Positions 22,916-35,861 are shown, counted from the stretch's first letter. The stretch: 64,000 bases of DNA from Nepenthes gracilis (GCA_033239525.1 BSYO01000004.1:12934037-12998036); one strand, 5' to 3'. Notes: a model not told the origin generated them from the letters alone. Program-made: numbers and translations.

Positions 22916-23651
22916 AAGCTAAAGTCATTCACTTGAATGGGGAGAGGAACGACCACCTCCCATTTGGGGGACTGAGACACCTCCTCCTTAGGGCCGCATC
23001 AAAGACAACTACTCAACATTTGTTGGGACAAGAGGAAACTTCCCCCTAAAACCCGGATCTCACTTAGTACAACATGAGGCCGGTTTGGGTATCAGCTTTA
23101 GACGTATCCTTGGGCAGAAGAGGAAACCACCATCGCAAAAGATGATAACTAAGGCAGATTTCAGATGCATCCTTGAATATTAACTTCAAACATTGAAGAA
23201 GAGTTCCCTTCGATTTTGGCTTATGGTTGCGCAAGCTCCATACCAACTCCAAGCACACCCACTCCCTAGCGGATGGGTGACATTTCATGATACAAGATAG
23301 ATAGTGCCCCTCTAGTTATAGCAGGAGAGGAGAATCAGTGAGTATTTGATTGAGATGATTGTGCTGATGGCAGAGAATCACCCGCGACAGAGAATCACCG
23401 ATGGTCGAGAATCAAATCTTACCAAACAGAGCAAAAGTTGCAAAGCACCTAGGGAAGGAGCACGCGTGAAGACTTGCGGCCTGCATCCATCAGGAACATG
23501 TCGGGGGATGAAAATTCAAACCTCCCAATATGGGGAGCAAGTGATGGATTTGATAATCCATGGGTTGGCCTAAAGCCCAGCTAGCAGAAGAAAGAGGGGC
23601 CCAAGAAGTAACAACCTAGTGGAAGCTTCTCCAAGCTCAGGATCTAGAGTA

Positions 23652-24440
23652 TGTGATAGATGATCCAAACAACACAGCCCAGAAATGCCCATCAGTATAT
23701 TGGCCATCTGGGGCAACCCTCAGATGGGCCCACAGATACCGCTTGGCTTGCTTTGGCTCTGCAGATGAATTCAAATTGTCACTGTCATCATATTGTCTGA
23801 GATGATTATAGGAGTAGGAATCGTAGGCGGTAATTACCCACCTGTTGCCCTGAGGATTTCGGTGGTGCAGATTGGGAGAGGGGGAAGCACAGTGGTGGCT
23901 CCTCCAGAGGCATAGAATTGTAACACCTGCAGCCCATTATCGTAGGCATATGGTGTTGGCTACCCATGGGCATCAAGCCACGAAGCCCAGAGTTGATTAA
24001 CCCACTCTTAATCTATAAATATACCTTCTCCATTGTAAGGAAAAGGATCGACTAATGAATTCCCAAATATATTCCTAAGGGTCAGGTGTTCCAACAAACT
24101 GAGACCATATAGCCAAAGAAAAGCCGCTCAGCCCACGACTGTACCCTTTCCAAAACCACTTAACCCATGAGTGCATCCCTCTCACAAGTTACTCTTCGCA
24201 AAGAGTGCACCCTCTAAAAAACCACTCCTAGCCAAGCGCACATCTCAAAACCCAATTATCCAACCAACACTCAATCCCCATTATTCTTGCATCCACACAC
24301 CTTACATTCTTCCACCTTTCTCTTCATTGAAGAAGGATTTCTAATTTGATCGTCTGAGAATAGAGAATATATTAGGGAGTGAGTCTCGTATACCACTGAC
24401 CTCCTATTTATTTATTGTGATATGCAAGATCCAAATTCTC
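23652..24440 (+). repeat. Probable 3' LTR of the Tat remnant
   Basis: Begins perhaps at TGTGATAGATG (23652). It contains a clear TATA box TCTATAAATATA (24012-24023) and a downstream region like the Tat LTR at 49899 (TTGCATCCACACACC, ACTGACCTCCTATTT). Ends are approximate because no second LTR or TSD was found. Confidence 0.5.
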
Positions 24441-26303
24441 AGGGAGAAAAATTGGACCCACTTCAGTTTGACTTATTAGGCGAGTTTAAGCAGCTCACTA
24501 TTTCGTACGATAATCCGAATACAATAATGCATCATTGTTTCAAGGTAAGAAATGTTCCCATATAAAGTATTGTCTGTTTGAAGATAGGCATAGGTCATAT
24601 TGATCTTAGTCTCACCTCAAAATAATTTATTTTTAAAAAATCACCACAAATGATAAGCAAGGCCATGGCCACATCAAAGGTCAATAATAGCTCTTTAAAG
24701 CTAGGATCACACAAGCTCTTTCCAAGGCATCAAAACATTGAAGAAGGAAGCATGCTCGAAGAAAATCAGGAAGTTATTTTTAATAAAAGAAAGCTGAAAA
24801 TCAAAGATCTTATAAATAAGCAAAGGCAGCGGACGCTAGTATCCATTAGTGCTAATTGGAGCCAGCTATAACACACTATTGAACTTAAATGTCTTTTCAG
24901 TTTTCAATGTGTTTCAATGCAACGTTACATCAGGACAGATCTCATCAAAATATGCAGTGATCGCCAAGTAGTCAGAGTATACAAAGTGATGTTTGAAGGA
25001 TTACATAGAAAACCACAAAACAAACAAGCAAAAAATTTCTAATGTTGATTGGATTTTCAATTTGCCTCACATATTGATCCTTACACGGCCTTCATTGCTA
25101 GGGTGCTAGCGATGGTTTTGGGTTTACATCCTCGAGTTTTGATATTTGGCTTTTATTACAAGAGGACGAGCAATGATTTCAAGTTTTACGTATGATAAAT
25201 TTGAATCTGAATTAGAAGTGTTCAATAAGTCATACTTTTTGTAGTGAATAGTGTTAGACTATATATAATATGACCCAATACTTTCAATAGTGTTAGGCCA
25301 CGGACGACTTGATTTTTGTAATTTAAATGGTCATACGACTGCTTCTTCAAATAGTTTCATGATCGTTTCATAGGGGAGTTGGATCCAAATTCAAATGCTC
25401 AAACTAGAGATGTTAAATGGCTCGTACTTCCGTTGGTGAATATTGTTAGGTCATACACAATACGACCTAACACTTAAGATTGTGTCAGTCCACGTGGCAA
25501 GCGACTCTCGAGCCGTGTTGTCCCATGGCATGATTGTACTGTGTCTAGCACGGCCGGGTTTTTTCTAATTTAAATGGTTATGTAGACAAATAAATTGAAT
25601 TACAAAAAGATAAATATCGATTGTCTAATAAGATGGAACTCAACGTATTAAATGTAAAAAATTGCGTATCTTTCTCAATTTATTTTAACCATATTTCATA
25701 ACAAAAATATTTCACCAGCCATGCCAATTGCAGATATTAATTAGAAAATAATTGAAATGATTAAATATTTTTTAAAAATATTTTAGTTTACTTATAACGA
25801 ATTTATAAGAACAATTGTACTATCCAATATTTACTATCAAGCCAATTGTTTGCATTTATTAATATCATTGCAATTTTTTGGAAAGGTCATTATATTCACC
25901 AAATAATATTAGCAATAGAAGTAAATATATTATATAAACTTTAAATAAATAATTTTAAATAAATATTAAAATTATTTAAAATAATATATTCACTAATATT
26001 ATATTTAACAATATTTTTTAAAAAAATAAAATATTAAAAAAATCCTCCAATACTAACTTTCCTCATCACAATTATAAACTCTCATGTGAACTTACATAGA
26101 GTATACATATATCTTGCAGAATTCTATCGTAATATGAAAATGATTAACAATATAGAAGAAACAAAAACTCATATCTATGACAACTTGCAAGCAATATATA
26201 CTTTGTATGTACTACAGTTAATATAGAAACAATCTACTCTAATAGTAGAAACAAGTAATAGTAGAGATGGCCGATGAAAAATATGATTTCATTGGTACAT
26301 GTT
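24441..26303. other. AT-rich intergenic DNA
   Basis: No gene supported. Short open frames lack family motifs. A segment near 25250-25570 has GTTAGGTCATAC-type inverted motifs and a GC island with CACGTGG, perhaps an old non-autonomous element, but no ends were found. Confidence 0.5.
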
Positions 26304-27100
26304 CGATATGAAATACAACAAGTCGGTGAAAATGTATTATTGGTTGAATTTATTCACTACTTATAATTCAACCATATTTTTACCAGTAAATAATAGTTTA
26401 GAGTTTAAATTTTAAATTAATAAAAGGCTAAAACTACATATTTTTCGTACTTACATCGATATGAAATATAATTGACTAGTAAAAATATAACACTAGTTAA
26501 ATTTCATCACTACTTATAATCAGGCTATATTTTTAACGTTTTTTTGGTAAGTAAGTAAAATGTATTAAAAAGAAAGGAAAAAAAAATTACAACACATATG
26601 CTCTAATCCAAGTATTTTGCTGATTTGGAGGTAGAGTATAGTTGCAAGGGCATCCCCTAAGCAACATGACACAAGTCATGAAAATAAGAAGACAAACATA
26701 AAAGGCCCAATTAATCTCTGACATGTGCAATCACGACCAAGTAGATGTCTTGATCATATGCATCTCGAAGTTATAGGTGGACAAATCCAGCTCGGTTGTT
26801 GCACCCCCACCTCGGTCAAAAAGCGCCACGGTCAAAAGCATCTCAGCCCTTAGCACACGTCTCGGCAAAGAACATCTCGGCCACAGTATAGTCCTCGGTC
26901 GTAACAAAATAGAAGCAGACCACATCACGGCAAAATCACCCCGGTCAATTACAAAGTCACCTTAGCCAGCAAATTCCAACCAACAAATCAAAAACTCGGA
27001 CAAAAAACTATATTTTCAACATTTTAGGTAATAGTTTAGAGTTCCAAATTTTATTTTTATAAAAGGCCAATGAATACACTTTTTTGTAATCACATCAATG
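26304..27100. repeat. Tandem duplication of ~150 bp, second copy split by a LINE fragment
   Basis: Unit 1 (26304-26456) and unit 2 (from 26457) both start CGATATGAAATA and share CACTACTTATAAT, an ACCATATTTTTAC/GGCTATATTTTTAAC block and TAATAGTTTAGAGTT. Unit 2 is interrupted at 26537 and resumes at 27021. Confidence 0.7.
26538..27007 (-). mobile_element. 5'-truncated LINE 3' end with 13-bp TSD
   Basis: Flanked by CTATATTTTTAAC (26525-26537) and CTATATTTTCAAC (27008-27020), one mismatch. On the minus strand its 3' end matches the tail of the LINE at 11580-11688: CCAAATCAGCAAAATACTTGG, then AT-rich sequence, TTACTTACC and A-run. The rest (26700-27007) is more GC-rich and has no recognised domain. 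Confidence 0.7.
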
Positions 27101-28476
27101 GTATGGAACCTCTTAATTTCATTAGTAAGTACAATATCATAAAAATTAATTTTCGGTGATGGGGTCAAGTAGTTGCTAAAGAAATATGTAGGATAACACT
27201 GAAAATTATAAAAAATGGTGTATTTTTTAAGGATTAATTGGACGTAAAAAATCGATTGAAAAATTCAATCATTTTTAGTTTCAATGAAGATGAGTGTTTT
27301 AAAAGAAGTGGAAGTAAAAATATAAGTCCTAAAAGATAACTGAATTATTACTAGATATATTTTTTTATTTTTAAAATTGTAATATAAAAAATATTTGACA
27401 AAATAAATAAAATAAAATAAAAATATACATATATATATTTTAATATTTTTAATTTTTTTAAAATATGGGTTGTGTGGTGCTGACTTGTGGCTTGACATGA
27501 CCAATAGGCATGGCTAGTACAGTATAGTGTGAGTCATATGCTGTATTCAATATGACGTATTTACATCAGAAGAATAAAATAAATAGATTGTGTTGGGTCA
27601 GCGTGACCCATTTAACACCACTAGTTCAAACCAACATTGTCTTATTGAGTTGAATCCATAAAGGACTAGCTCTACTGACAGACATCCTTTAGGGAGAATG
27701 TCCAACTGAGGGCTACCAACACGGAGGCCATCCAAGTAGACAATCTTGAAAGAAACCTTTGATAGCAATTATCCCATTGAAGTGCATCTCAAGTGATAAT
27801 TCTGTTAAGTGCGGAGGTGCCAAAAGATCAACCTATACAAGTCACTACCAATAAGCAAAGTGGGTGTAGAACATAGAGGTAGTTTAGTCTGTAGGATTCA
27901 CAATACTAATCACGCCACGTTAGACACATCCAAAAGTTAACACAACTAAAAAATCAAGGGCTAAATGTGAAAATGTTCAATGGAATTCATTAACGTATGT
28001 TTGTAAATGTCATGGTTACTCCAGGAAACATTAACTAAAAATAAAAAATTTATACTCCCATTCTTGCAAAACTGATTAAAAGGATCAACAAAAATCCTCA
28101 TTCTTTATTTTAATACATAAAGTTAATAGATGCATATATATATATATATATATGTATAATTAAATTCATATGTAATTAAGGACCATTTATATTTGTACAT
28201 GAAATCCCTAAGTAAAATTTTGTTTCACAGAAAAGATATCCATGGGACTTTTCATCCTATTCATTTAGATATTCATGACCAAGAAGTTTTTTTAGAATTA
28301 ATTGTTCATTAAGGGAATAGATACCCACTATCGAGGTTGTTTCTCTACCAAAAAATGTTACGATTAGAAGACTAGAATCTTTAATTGGCCTTCACTTTTG
28401 GGATGAGAATGATAAGAAACAAACCATGATTTTACTTTAAATGAAGCCAAGAGCTCTTATAAATAAGATACACGTT
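27101..28476. other. AT-rich intergenic DNA with a TA microsatellite
   Basis: No gene supported. A (TA)n run is at about 28134-28154. Near 27590-27620 GTTGGGTCAGCGTGACCC hints at the same old repeat as 25250-25570. Confidence 0.45.
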
Positions 28477-28481
28477 AATAT

Positions 28482-29535
28482 TGTTAGGCATATTATGTGT
28501 TGGCATATTCTGTAACCTTATCTAATTATTTATTGGCAACTTTTTTATTATTCTGAAGATCTAAATCAGATTGGCATCTGATGTTTGCCGATGTATAACT
28601 CCTAGAATTCATGCTTGCCTAACTCTTGACCCATGCACGAGCACTGTTTCCCGTAGGCCCATTCTTGATGTGTGCCCATGGCGCACCCTAAGTGCCCTTT
28701 TATGAATCCGTACAATTAAGACACACCCAAAGCATGCCCAAAGCATCCTTTTATGAATGTGTGTGCTGGAGGTTTGCCTGATTGGCGCTCGGGCATTGGG
28801 ACGTGGAATTTTGCCAGCCTAGGCGCACTTGACGAGTGCTCGAGAGGTGTTTGTGCGTCGAGATGCACATTTTTAAACAGTTATATTTTTAACCTAATTT
28901 TGAAATTTTTCTATAAATACCTACCTTCCTCTTTTTGTATCAGAATTCTTGGTGAAATATTCATATGGTTCTTTGCAAAAAAACCTTCCACTTTCATACT
29001 TATAATTTGCTCCAATTTCAAAAAACTTATCCTCGATCATTATGCTCCAATTCTGTAATTTTCTCACATCATTTACTTTATCTTACATACATTTTTCTAC
29101 TTGTTAATATTTGTAAGAGACGTGGGTGGTATAAAAATTGGGATCCAATGGTATGCGGAGAGCTGACGGCTTATGAACAAAATTGATAAAAAGACCAAAA
29201 TGCGTCCGATTTCATTACCGAAGGCAAATCTAATGAGTTCCTTGTTGGGGTCATAAGATGGGAGTAAATTGGCTAAATTAGTACAACTGTACCATCCATT
29301 TTGTAAATTGACTTTTTTAGTGCATTTATTTCTAACTGTAGAACTTCAAAGGGTTTTACTAAATAACTGTAATTATCGAGGTTTTTTTCATCACGAAAAG
29401 CTCACCTTTTCTATTATTACTATTGTTTACATCTAGATCTGAACATATGTATTATATATTCGTGTACTCTTATATTTCATAATTTGAAAAAATGGTCAAA
29501 ATGAGTAGTGACTTGGGACTCCCTAGTCCATTTTA
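28482..29535 (+). repeat. 5' LTR of the pol-less Sirevirus-like element
   Basis: Begins TGTTAGGCATATTATG and aligns with 35862-36927. It contains an ACGAGCAC/GGCGCTCGGGC-type cluster (about 28630-28860) and a TATA-like TCTATAAATACC at about 28910-28921. Confidence 0.82.
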
Positions 29536-29536
29536 A

Positions 29537-29548
29537 TTGGTATCAAAA
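29537..29548 (+). promoter_or_regulatory. Initiator-Met tRNA primer-binding site
   Basis: TTGGTATCAAAA follows the LTR end by one base; the canonical site is TGGTATCAGAG. Confidence 0.7.
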
Positions 29549-29611
29549 AGTCATCCCAATCCTTAACCCTAGTCTAGATGTATATATGCCACTCTTCGAC
29601 CGTTTCTCCTT

Positions 29612-31425
29612 AGTTTGATAGAAATAACTATGCCTATTGGATGTTATTCATAAGAGCCTTCCATAAATCCATAGATGAATGAGTATGGGCTAGCACTCAA
29701 TTTAGATAGACACCACACAAGAGTACTACGAGTGATGAACTAAAAGTTCTATCCCTGTGGTCAAAAGAAGAACTTGATACCTACAATTGGAAAGGTAATG
29801 GATCGCATACTATTTTTATGGTTGTATTCGGTGAAGAGTTTAAACACATATCGATGTGCAAAACTTTTAAAGATGCATGGAATATTCTTAAAATTACTCA
29901 TGAATGAACAAAATTAGTAAAGAATTTAAAATTGTAGATGTTTGCTTCTAGATTTGAGGAAATCCAGAATGATGGATGATGAAACGTTTGATAAATTTTA
30001 TGTAAAATTAAATGATATGGTAAACTTTACGTTTAATCTAAGAGAAAGAATTTTAAAAAATAGAATTTTTTGAAAAGTCTTAAAATCATTTCCTGAGCGA
30101 TTTAAACCTAAAGTCCCTGTGATCGAAAAAAGTAAAGATATTGACAAATTAAAAATTAAAGAACTTGTTGGATCTCTTCGAACATATGAACACATACTTC
30201 CACAGTTAAAGAAGACCAAATCTATTGTCCTTAAATCTATTAAGGAAGAGAGATACCATAACTTCGATGAGTAGTTGGTTAGCAATGAGGATTTTGTATT
30301 GTTTGTCAGAAACTTTAAAAATTCTTCAAGAATAAAAAGTAACAAAAAATTTTCTAAAAGAAATGACACTACACATAATCTTGGAAAGAAAGATAAAATG
30401 AAAACAAAGATGTAAAACCGAAAACCTCTCAAAGGGTGCAATGCCATGAATGTCAAGGCTTTCAGCATATCAGAGCTGAATGCCTGAATTCAAAATGCCA
30501 ACAAGGTCTAGTTATGAAAGCTAATACTACCTTGAGCGATGATGAAGATAAAGATAATGAAAGACGTACTGAAGAAGGCCAAACAAACTATCTGGCCTTT
30601 TATGACCTCTATGTGTAGAAATGACAATAATTTAAAAGATAGTTTGGATCAAACTGATGACTCTGAGAATGACATAGAAGTTCAGTTTTATGACCTTCAG
30701 AATGCATATGATAAATTGTTTAAGAAATATCTAAAGATCAATAAAACTAATGCGTCCCTAAAGCATAAGTTGACGGAAATCGAAAAAGAAAAAGTTGCTA
30801 TTAGAATTGTACTAAACACAAAAACTCAAGAACTTGAGAAATTGAAAAACTCATTTATAGAAATGAGCAAGACTCTTGAATTGGATCTTGAAAGTATTCA
30901 AAATAATCTAAAATAACTTTTGAGTTGGTCCAAACATTTGGACCATATGCTCGGTCTAGGAAAAGTCGGTGGAAATAAAACGGGGTTGGAATATTCCGCT
31001 TATACCTTGAATGCTAATGTTAACCCAAAAACTTTCTTTGTCCCAATTACTTCCGTTCCAAAATGAAGTATCACTTCATCCACCCCCATTGATTAGTGGT
31101 CAAGAGGTTCTATAAAGATACATGCTAATGCACCTAGTATTCCATCCTCAAATAGTGGAAGAAACCTTGGTTTTGATAGTAGAAGAATCCTTGGATTTAA
31201 TCACACTAGAAAGCAAGGTATAGTTGTGAAAAAATTGGACATATTCACCCCCACTATTTAGTAACAAATTTTCAAACAATTTCAACCAAAGTCCGAAAAT
31301 GGAGTTACTTGTCAATTATGTCAAAGTACTGAATGATCAAGTGATAAATTTACACAAAATAATTTAATTTGAAAAGAAAATATGGATTAAGAAGAGTGAT
31401 CTGGTATATCAATGAGCGACATTGT
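29612..31425 (+). pseudogene. Copia gag remnant
   Basis: Fragments in changing frames match the gag of the copia element at 44240-46028: NNYAYWMLFIRAFHKSIDE near 29620, LSLWSKEELDTYNWKG near 29750, then CHECQGFQHIRAEC near 30445, a complete CX2CX4HX4C zinc knuckle, followed by an acidic DDEDKDNE stretch and a coiled-coil frame (30539-30916, ENDIEVQFYDLQNAYDKLF). Many stops break the first half. Gag would form the particle and bind RNA. The zinc knuckle is intact although the corresponding knuckle of the longer element has lost its first Cys. Confidence 0.75.
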
Positions 31426-31499
31426 CCCTATAATAATTATTACTAGTTATATTATACCAAATTAATTTATTTAAACAAAACAATCTTGTTCATTGCACT

Positions 31500-31748
31500 C
31501 GATGAGCGCCTAATTGGTGCTTAAGCACTGAATCCTGATTGGAGCACCTTGTTTTCCTCCTAGGTGCACTTGAGCGCTACGGCATTGGGTCTTTATCATT
31601 AGGTGCAATTCGAGTGTTGGCTCATTGTTTCTCATAAACCCTCATCTCTCTCTTGTCCATCTCTCTTCTTTGATTCTCTCTCTAGCTCCCCAAACCTCCC
31701 AATATTCCAAATCTTTGTGCTTCCTTGCAAATCCTAGGTGTTCACAAG
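31500..31748 (+). promoter_or_regulatory. Spacer with GAGCGC cluster, CT-rich leader and acceptor-like sequence before the extra ORF
   Basis: GATGAGCGCC, TTGAGCGCT and related motifs (31500-31625) are followed by AAACCCTCATCTCTCTC and a pyrimidine-rich run (31640-31735) ending CAAATCCTAG and then CACAAG-ATG. The same order precedes the homologous ORF of the other copia element. Confidence 0.4.
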
Positions 31749-32400
31749 ATGTCTACACCTTGGAAGTTCCTTGCAAGAAAGAGTGCTGGTAAGTGTTCCC
31801 AGGCGAGTGAGCCCTCAGCACCTGATCGCTTCATCTATCCCTCAGTTGAGGAATTATTTCAACAATGCATGTCACATAGACAGCTTACTCTTGAGTGAGA
31901 GGTTGGCCTTGCGTCTCTCGAACTCTCCATCTCCTCCATATTCACTCATAGACATTTGGAATTGGTTTTAACCAATCTCATTCCTCTTGCACAACTCTTA
32001 ATTCAAGAGTTTTATTTCAACATCCACAATTTTGATCTTGCATCGTGATCTTTCACTACCTACTTGAGAGGGAGTCGCCTTCATAGCCCTTCGAAAGTGC
32101 TTTCCTATACTATAGGTCTTCCTCGTATTGCCCATCCGGATTACCCATACAATTATCGTACCATGCCACATCCTGATGAGGTGGCATGACAGATCTTTCA
32201 AAACTAAAGTTCTTATCCCTCAAAGGATGGTTGTATGCCAGATTATATTGACTAATCTTTTTCTGGTCACATACTTCTCCTCTATCCCTTAAGATAAGGT
32301 TCTCTTCCTCTACTCCCTCTTGAGTGGGCAGCCTATTGATCTTTCATCCCACTTGTGCTCTCAAATTATTGATATTTTTGTGTCAAATAAGGATGACAAC

Positions 32401-34868
32401 TGTGAGGGACCGTATTTTCTACCAAAAATCCGACAGAGTTTTATCTATAATACGACCATTAAGTTGATACAAAACCTGTACAATTCCTTATATAACAAAT
32501 CAAATACATCCAAATGACTCCGTCATCCAACAATACATGACATCCATAAACACAGGATCCAAATACCATATTAAAATTTGTGGCACCAATGTTATGTCTC
32601 CAGACATAACATCGGACATAAAGATATGATTAGGTACCTATTACAAACCACAATAACTTACAAAAATATAAATAAATCCAAATATAATGAAAATTAAACT
32701 ATCTGATCATCCGTTATATGTACAATATACATTAAGATTTTCAACTGAAATATAAATATATACAATTTCCCATAACATATACAAAACTACAATAAAAATC
32801 TTTAATATGATCTTCTAAGTTCAAAGCCTAGTCTACTTCTAATCTCTACCCCGCCTCATTGGGATAAGCCTGTACTAATCTGAAGGCAAGAGAATGCAGT
32901 AAGAGTGAGCAAAATGCTCAATAAGGGTAATATAATCAAAGACGATAACAATATATGTAAAATAAAATAAAAGAGAGATATAAGAGTATAATGAGGATGC
33001 GTAAATATAAAAAAAGGATCGAATGTGCTTTCAAAATACAATTGACTTTTCATATTTTATCCTTCTTTTTTTGGAGACGTAAATTATGTATAATTATTTA
33101 TCTTTATGGACTAGAGCTAGTAAGTTTTACTAGCTAAATGTGCGGGAGTACGAGGAAAGGATTATGATACCCCATATGATCTAAGGCCAAACAACGTACT
33201 GGATATCCTGTAACAAACTTTCGGCTGTATACAAGGCCAAACACCACATGGCGAGCAGTATACCTATTACCTGGTATACAGGGCAAATAAAATGCTCCCT
33301 AACCTCTCGCGGTCTAGAGGCAGTTATCGTACTTCTATAGTAACATCCTAAGGTATGTCAATGAATATTACCTGTTACCATACACAGTCAGGATAATCCT
33401 TGAGTTTCTATTGTAATATCAATGGCCTGCCAAGGGATATTAGCATCCAAAACATAAATTCGTGATCCTGGTTTCACAATTTCTCATTCATTGAGGGAAG
33501 ATCCACCAAATTTCTTTCACATGGTTCTCACTCAAGGAGAATGAATTATACGTATATCAAATTGTGGTATTCCTTTCGTATACTTGCATGACTTTTATCA
33601 TTCTTTTGGATTTAAGTCTTCTCATGACTTAATTTATATAGATGAATATCGTAATGTTTGGAAATGGTAAAAACTCTTACTATCATAAGCCAAACGTGAC
33701 TTTAAAGATTTCGAATGATTAACCCTTCACAATTGGTTAATGAGCATATTTTTCAAAATATACAACTAAACACATGTAAATATATATGCAACTTAATTAA
33801 CAATTAAATAACGTAAAAATTATGCAAAAATTTATCAAAGAGGCTCGGGTAAACAGTTCCTGCACGTCAACAGTACCCTTTTGTGCATAATCGGACGAAT
33901 CACAAAAAATCGGGCATCCAATAAGTAAATTACCAAATTCAAGACATGGGTATTCATAATCTCAAACCAGTTTATGTATAAAATTCAAAATAAAAGCTTA
34001 AATGAGGTCCGGACACTGGTTAGGGTTTCGGCAATAAAATTTTACATAAAACTACCAAATTGGATGTCTAATCGATAAATTAACAATATAGGATATAGGT
34101 AATAATATTATAGAGTAAATTATTGTAAAAGCCCCAAACATTGGAGCTCAAAATCATCCGGGCGAGGGGTTAGGGTTTTGGTGCAAAAATTGATCAAAAT
34201 CTATGAAATTGGACATAAAATTCATGTATATACATGCTAGAGTCATGAGTATTACAATTTCGTGCATGGGTAAGGTATCGAGGCAATAATTTCTGAAAGA
34301 GATTGAACGAAAAAAAAATCAAATGAAAAGGGTATGGATGTACTTGCCTCGACCCGATCTATGATTTCTGCAACTAGTTCCAAGCTGGAATCAAATTCGA
34401 GAGTCTCATTTGCTCCTTCTCTCTCTCTTCTCCACGCCCTCTCTCTCTCTTCCTCTCCAATTTCCCCCCAAAACATGTCCTGCAATGGATAAAAAGCCTG
34501 AATGCGGCTTTTATGCAGACCGACGCTTGAGCGCCATTTGCCTCACACAGCAAGAGCGCCTGAGCTAGATTTGGCACCTGCTACGGGCCGTCAACATCGC
34601 CGTCCGATTTCGGCTCCAAAACATATTTTTCCCACATTCTTTGAGCCGAATTTCGATTATACTAATTTAATATCCCGAGATTACTATAATTTAAAATCTG
34701 GATCATATTTACAGATTAATATTTTGAGATTATAACACAGGTTCTCAATTTCACCGATTCCGGGTCTTTAGCCCTTCGATCCTGTTCCTCCTGTGCCCTT
34801 AGACTTTAATCCACATATATTAACTTAATTACTCATATATGCTATGTTCCAAAAATTAGTACTTTACA
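32401..34868 (-). mobile_element. Solo LTR of family-2 gypsy, TSD ACAAC
   Basis: TGTGAGGGACCG...ACTTTACA, 2468 bp, bounded by ACAAC at 32396-32400 and 34869-34873 with no internal element sequence. It aligns in order with 18284-20704 (start, TAACATCGG region, TAGGTACCTA, GA-rich leader on the minus strand at 34405-34460, GC-rich cluster at 34520-34600) but lacks the 40-bp array. Solo LTRs arise by recombination between the two LTRs of an element. Confidence 0.9.
32589..32612. other. Perfect hairpin in the solo LTR
   Basis: ATGTTATGTC-TCCA-GACATAACAT pairs at 10 of 10 positions, in the same location as hairpins in the two other family-2 LTRs but with different paired bases. Confidence 0.65.
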
Positions 34869-35370
34869 ACAACTTTCTCCATAGTTGTCTCATCCAACGC
34901 CTCATTATGAGTTTAGACATTCAATTCATAGACCTTCCATGTGTGTAGTTTGGTCAACCCATTACACGCACAACCTTGGAACAAACCCACACTCATCGGC
35001 ACTCCCCAACTACTGATGATTTTTTGGATGCTCCCCTTCTAGAGGATCCTTCCTTTTCGGAAAATGCTAGGCCATCCTATCCTGGCCCATCCAATTCTCC
35101 CCTATCCTCTACCTCTTCCTTATTGATCATGGGACATCTTTCTCATATTTCTGATCAACTCGTGCGAACTACCTCTCAGGATTAGCTGTTTTCCCCTCAA
35201 GAGTGGCTATTTGTTTCTCAGGTGCAGCTAGAGTTTCATATGCTCGAGGGCTTTTAGTGCATTGATTCTCAGCTTTCTACTCAGGAGAAGCAACTTGCCT
35301 GTCTATTTGCTGCATGGTCATATCATTGTGATTCTTCTAACTCTTATTGATATCCTCCATTTGGTCATTC

Positions 35371-35465
35371 GTGATAAAAAGGGGGAGTATATTAGGGGGA
35401 GCTTGTTTCATTTTTCTTAGGGGGAGGATTATCTTGTTGTTAGGGGGAGGTTTATCTTGTTCCGG
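35371..35465 (+). promoter_or_regulatory. Cluster of polypurine-tract-like repeats
   Basis: GTGATAAAAAGGGGGAG, ATTAGGGGGAG, CTTAGGGGGAGG and GTTAGGGGGAGG occur within 95 bp, ahead of the true 3'-LTR-adjacent tract at about 35845-35861. Multiplied PPTs are reported for Sireviruses. Confidence 0.65.
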
Positions 35466-35861
35466 GAGGGCATCAATCAAAGTTAGAAAAATCACAATGA
35501 TATGACCATGTAGCAAATAGACCTATTACATCTTAGGGGAAGGTCTTTGTCCTATTCCCTTGTGTCATATTTACCTTTCGCTTGAACATGTGTTGTAACT
35601 GATATATTGATATCTTTGATATATTGATTTACTACTATTGTTTTACTGCCTTTATCTACTTCTATATTAACCTTGGCTGAATAGGAATAGCACATTTCTA
35701 CATCTCTTTCGATTTCAGTTTTAATGTGTTGGTTGTTTATTAGGAGTAGATTTTTATGTACATGGGTTCTATGTTGGTGGTATCTAAACCCATGATTCTC
35801 TTATATTTTGATTTGTTATTTCTTTGTGGGGTTTTATCATCAAATTGTCAAAGTGAGAGAT

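Larger units (their letters stand above)
20705..24440 (+). mobile_element. 3' portion of a Tat-type gypsy element with antisense ORF
   Basis: No gag or pol is visible. An antisense ORF related to the putative gypsy-type transposon family (20990-22134), a second antisense tail (22703-22915) similar to 59240-59450, and an LTR-like segment from about 23650 occur in the same order and spacing as the 3' third of the complete Tat element at 49899-61154. The left boundary coincides with the end of the family-2 LTR; the right boundary is approximate. Orientation is inferred from the LTR TATA box. Confidence 0.6.
31749..35350 (+). pseudogene. Extra (post-pol type) ORF, split by a solo LTR
   Basis: The ATG at 31749 (MSTPWKFLARKS) aligns with the conserved start at 40260 of the other copia element. 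Shared blocks include APDRFIYP, CMSHRQLTLE (then a stop), and LSGQPIDLSSHLCSQIIDIF near 32320-32380. The 2468-bp solo LTR interrupts at 32400; the frame resumes at 34874. Toward the end HMLEGF..IDSQLSTQEKQL mirrors the other copy's HMLAGFERLDARLVTQEAAL, a probable coiled coil. The family resembles the plant 'putative transposon protein' domain (PF20167-like). Role unknown; multiple stops make this copy non-functional. Confidence 0.65.

Noticed and set aside
25250..27630. GTTAGGTCATAC / GTTGGGTCAGCGTGACCC motifs as a MITE pair
   Set aside because: Only short motif resemblance between 25250-25570 and 27430-27630; no terminal inverted repeats or TSD could be defined.
29998..30468. 156-aa minus ORF rich in Phe and Leu, like a membrane protein
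   Set aside because: Antisense shadow of the copia gag remnant (AT-rich, Lys/Glu-rich sense strand gives Phe/Leu-rich antisense). The same holds for 45388-45708 plus.
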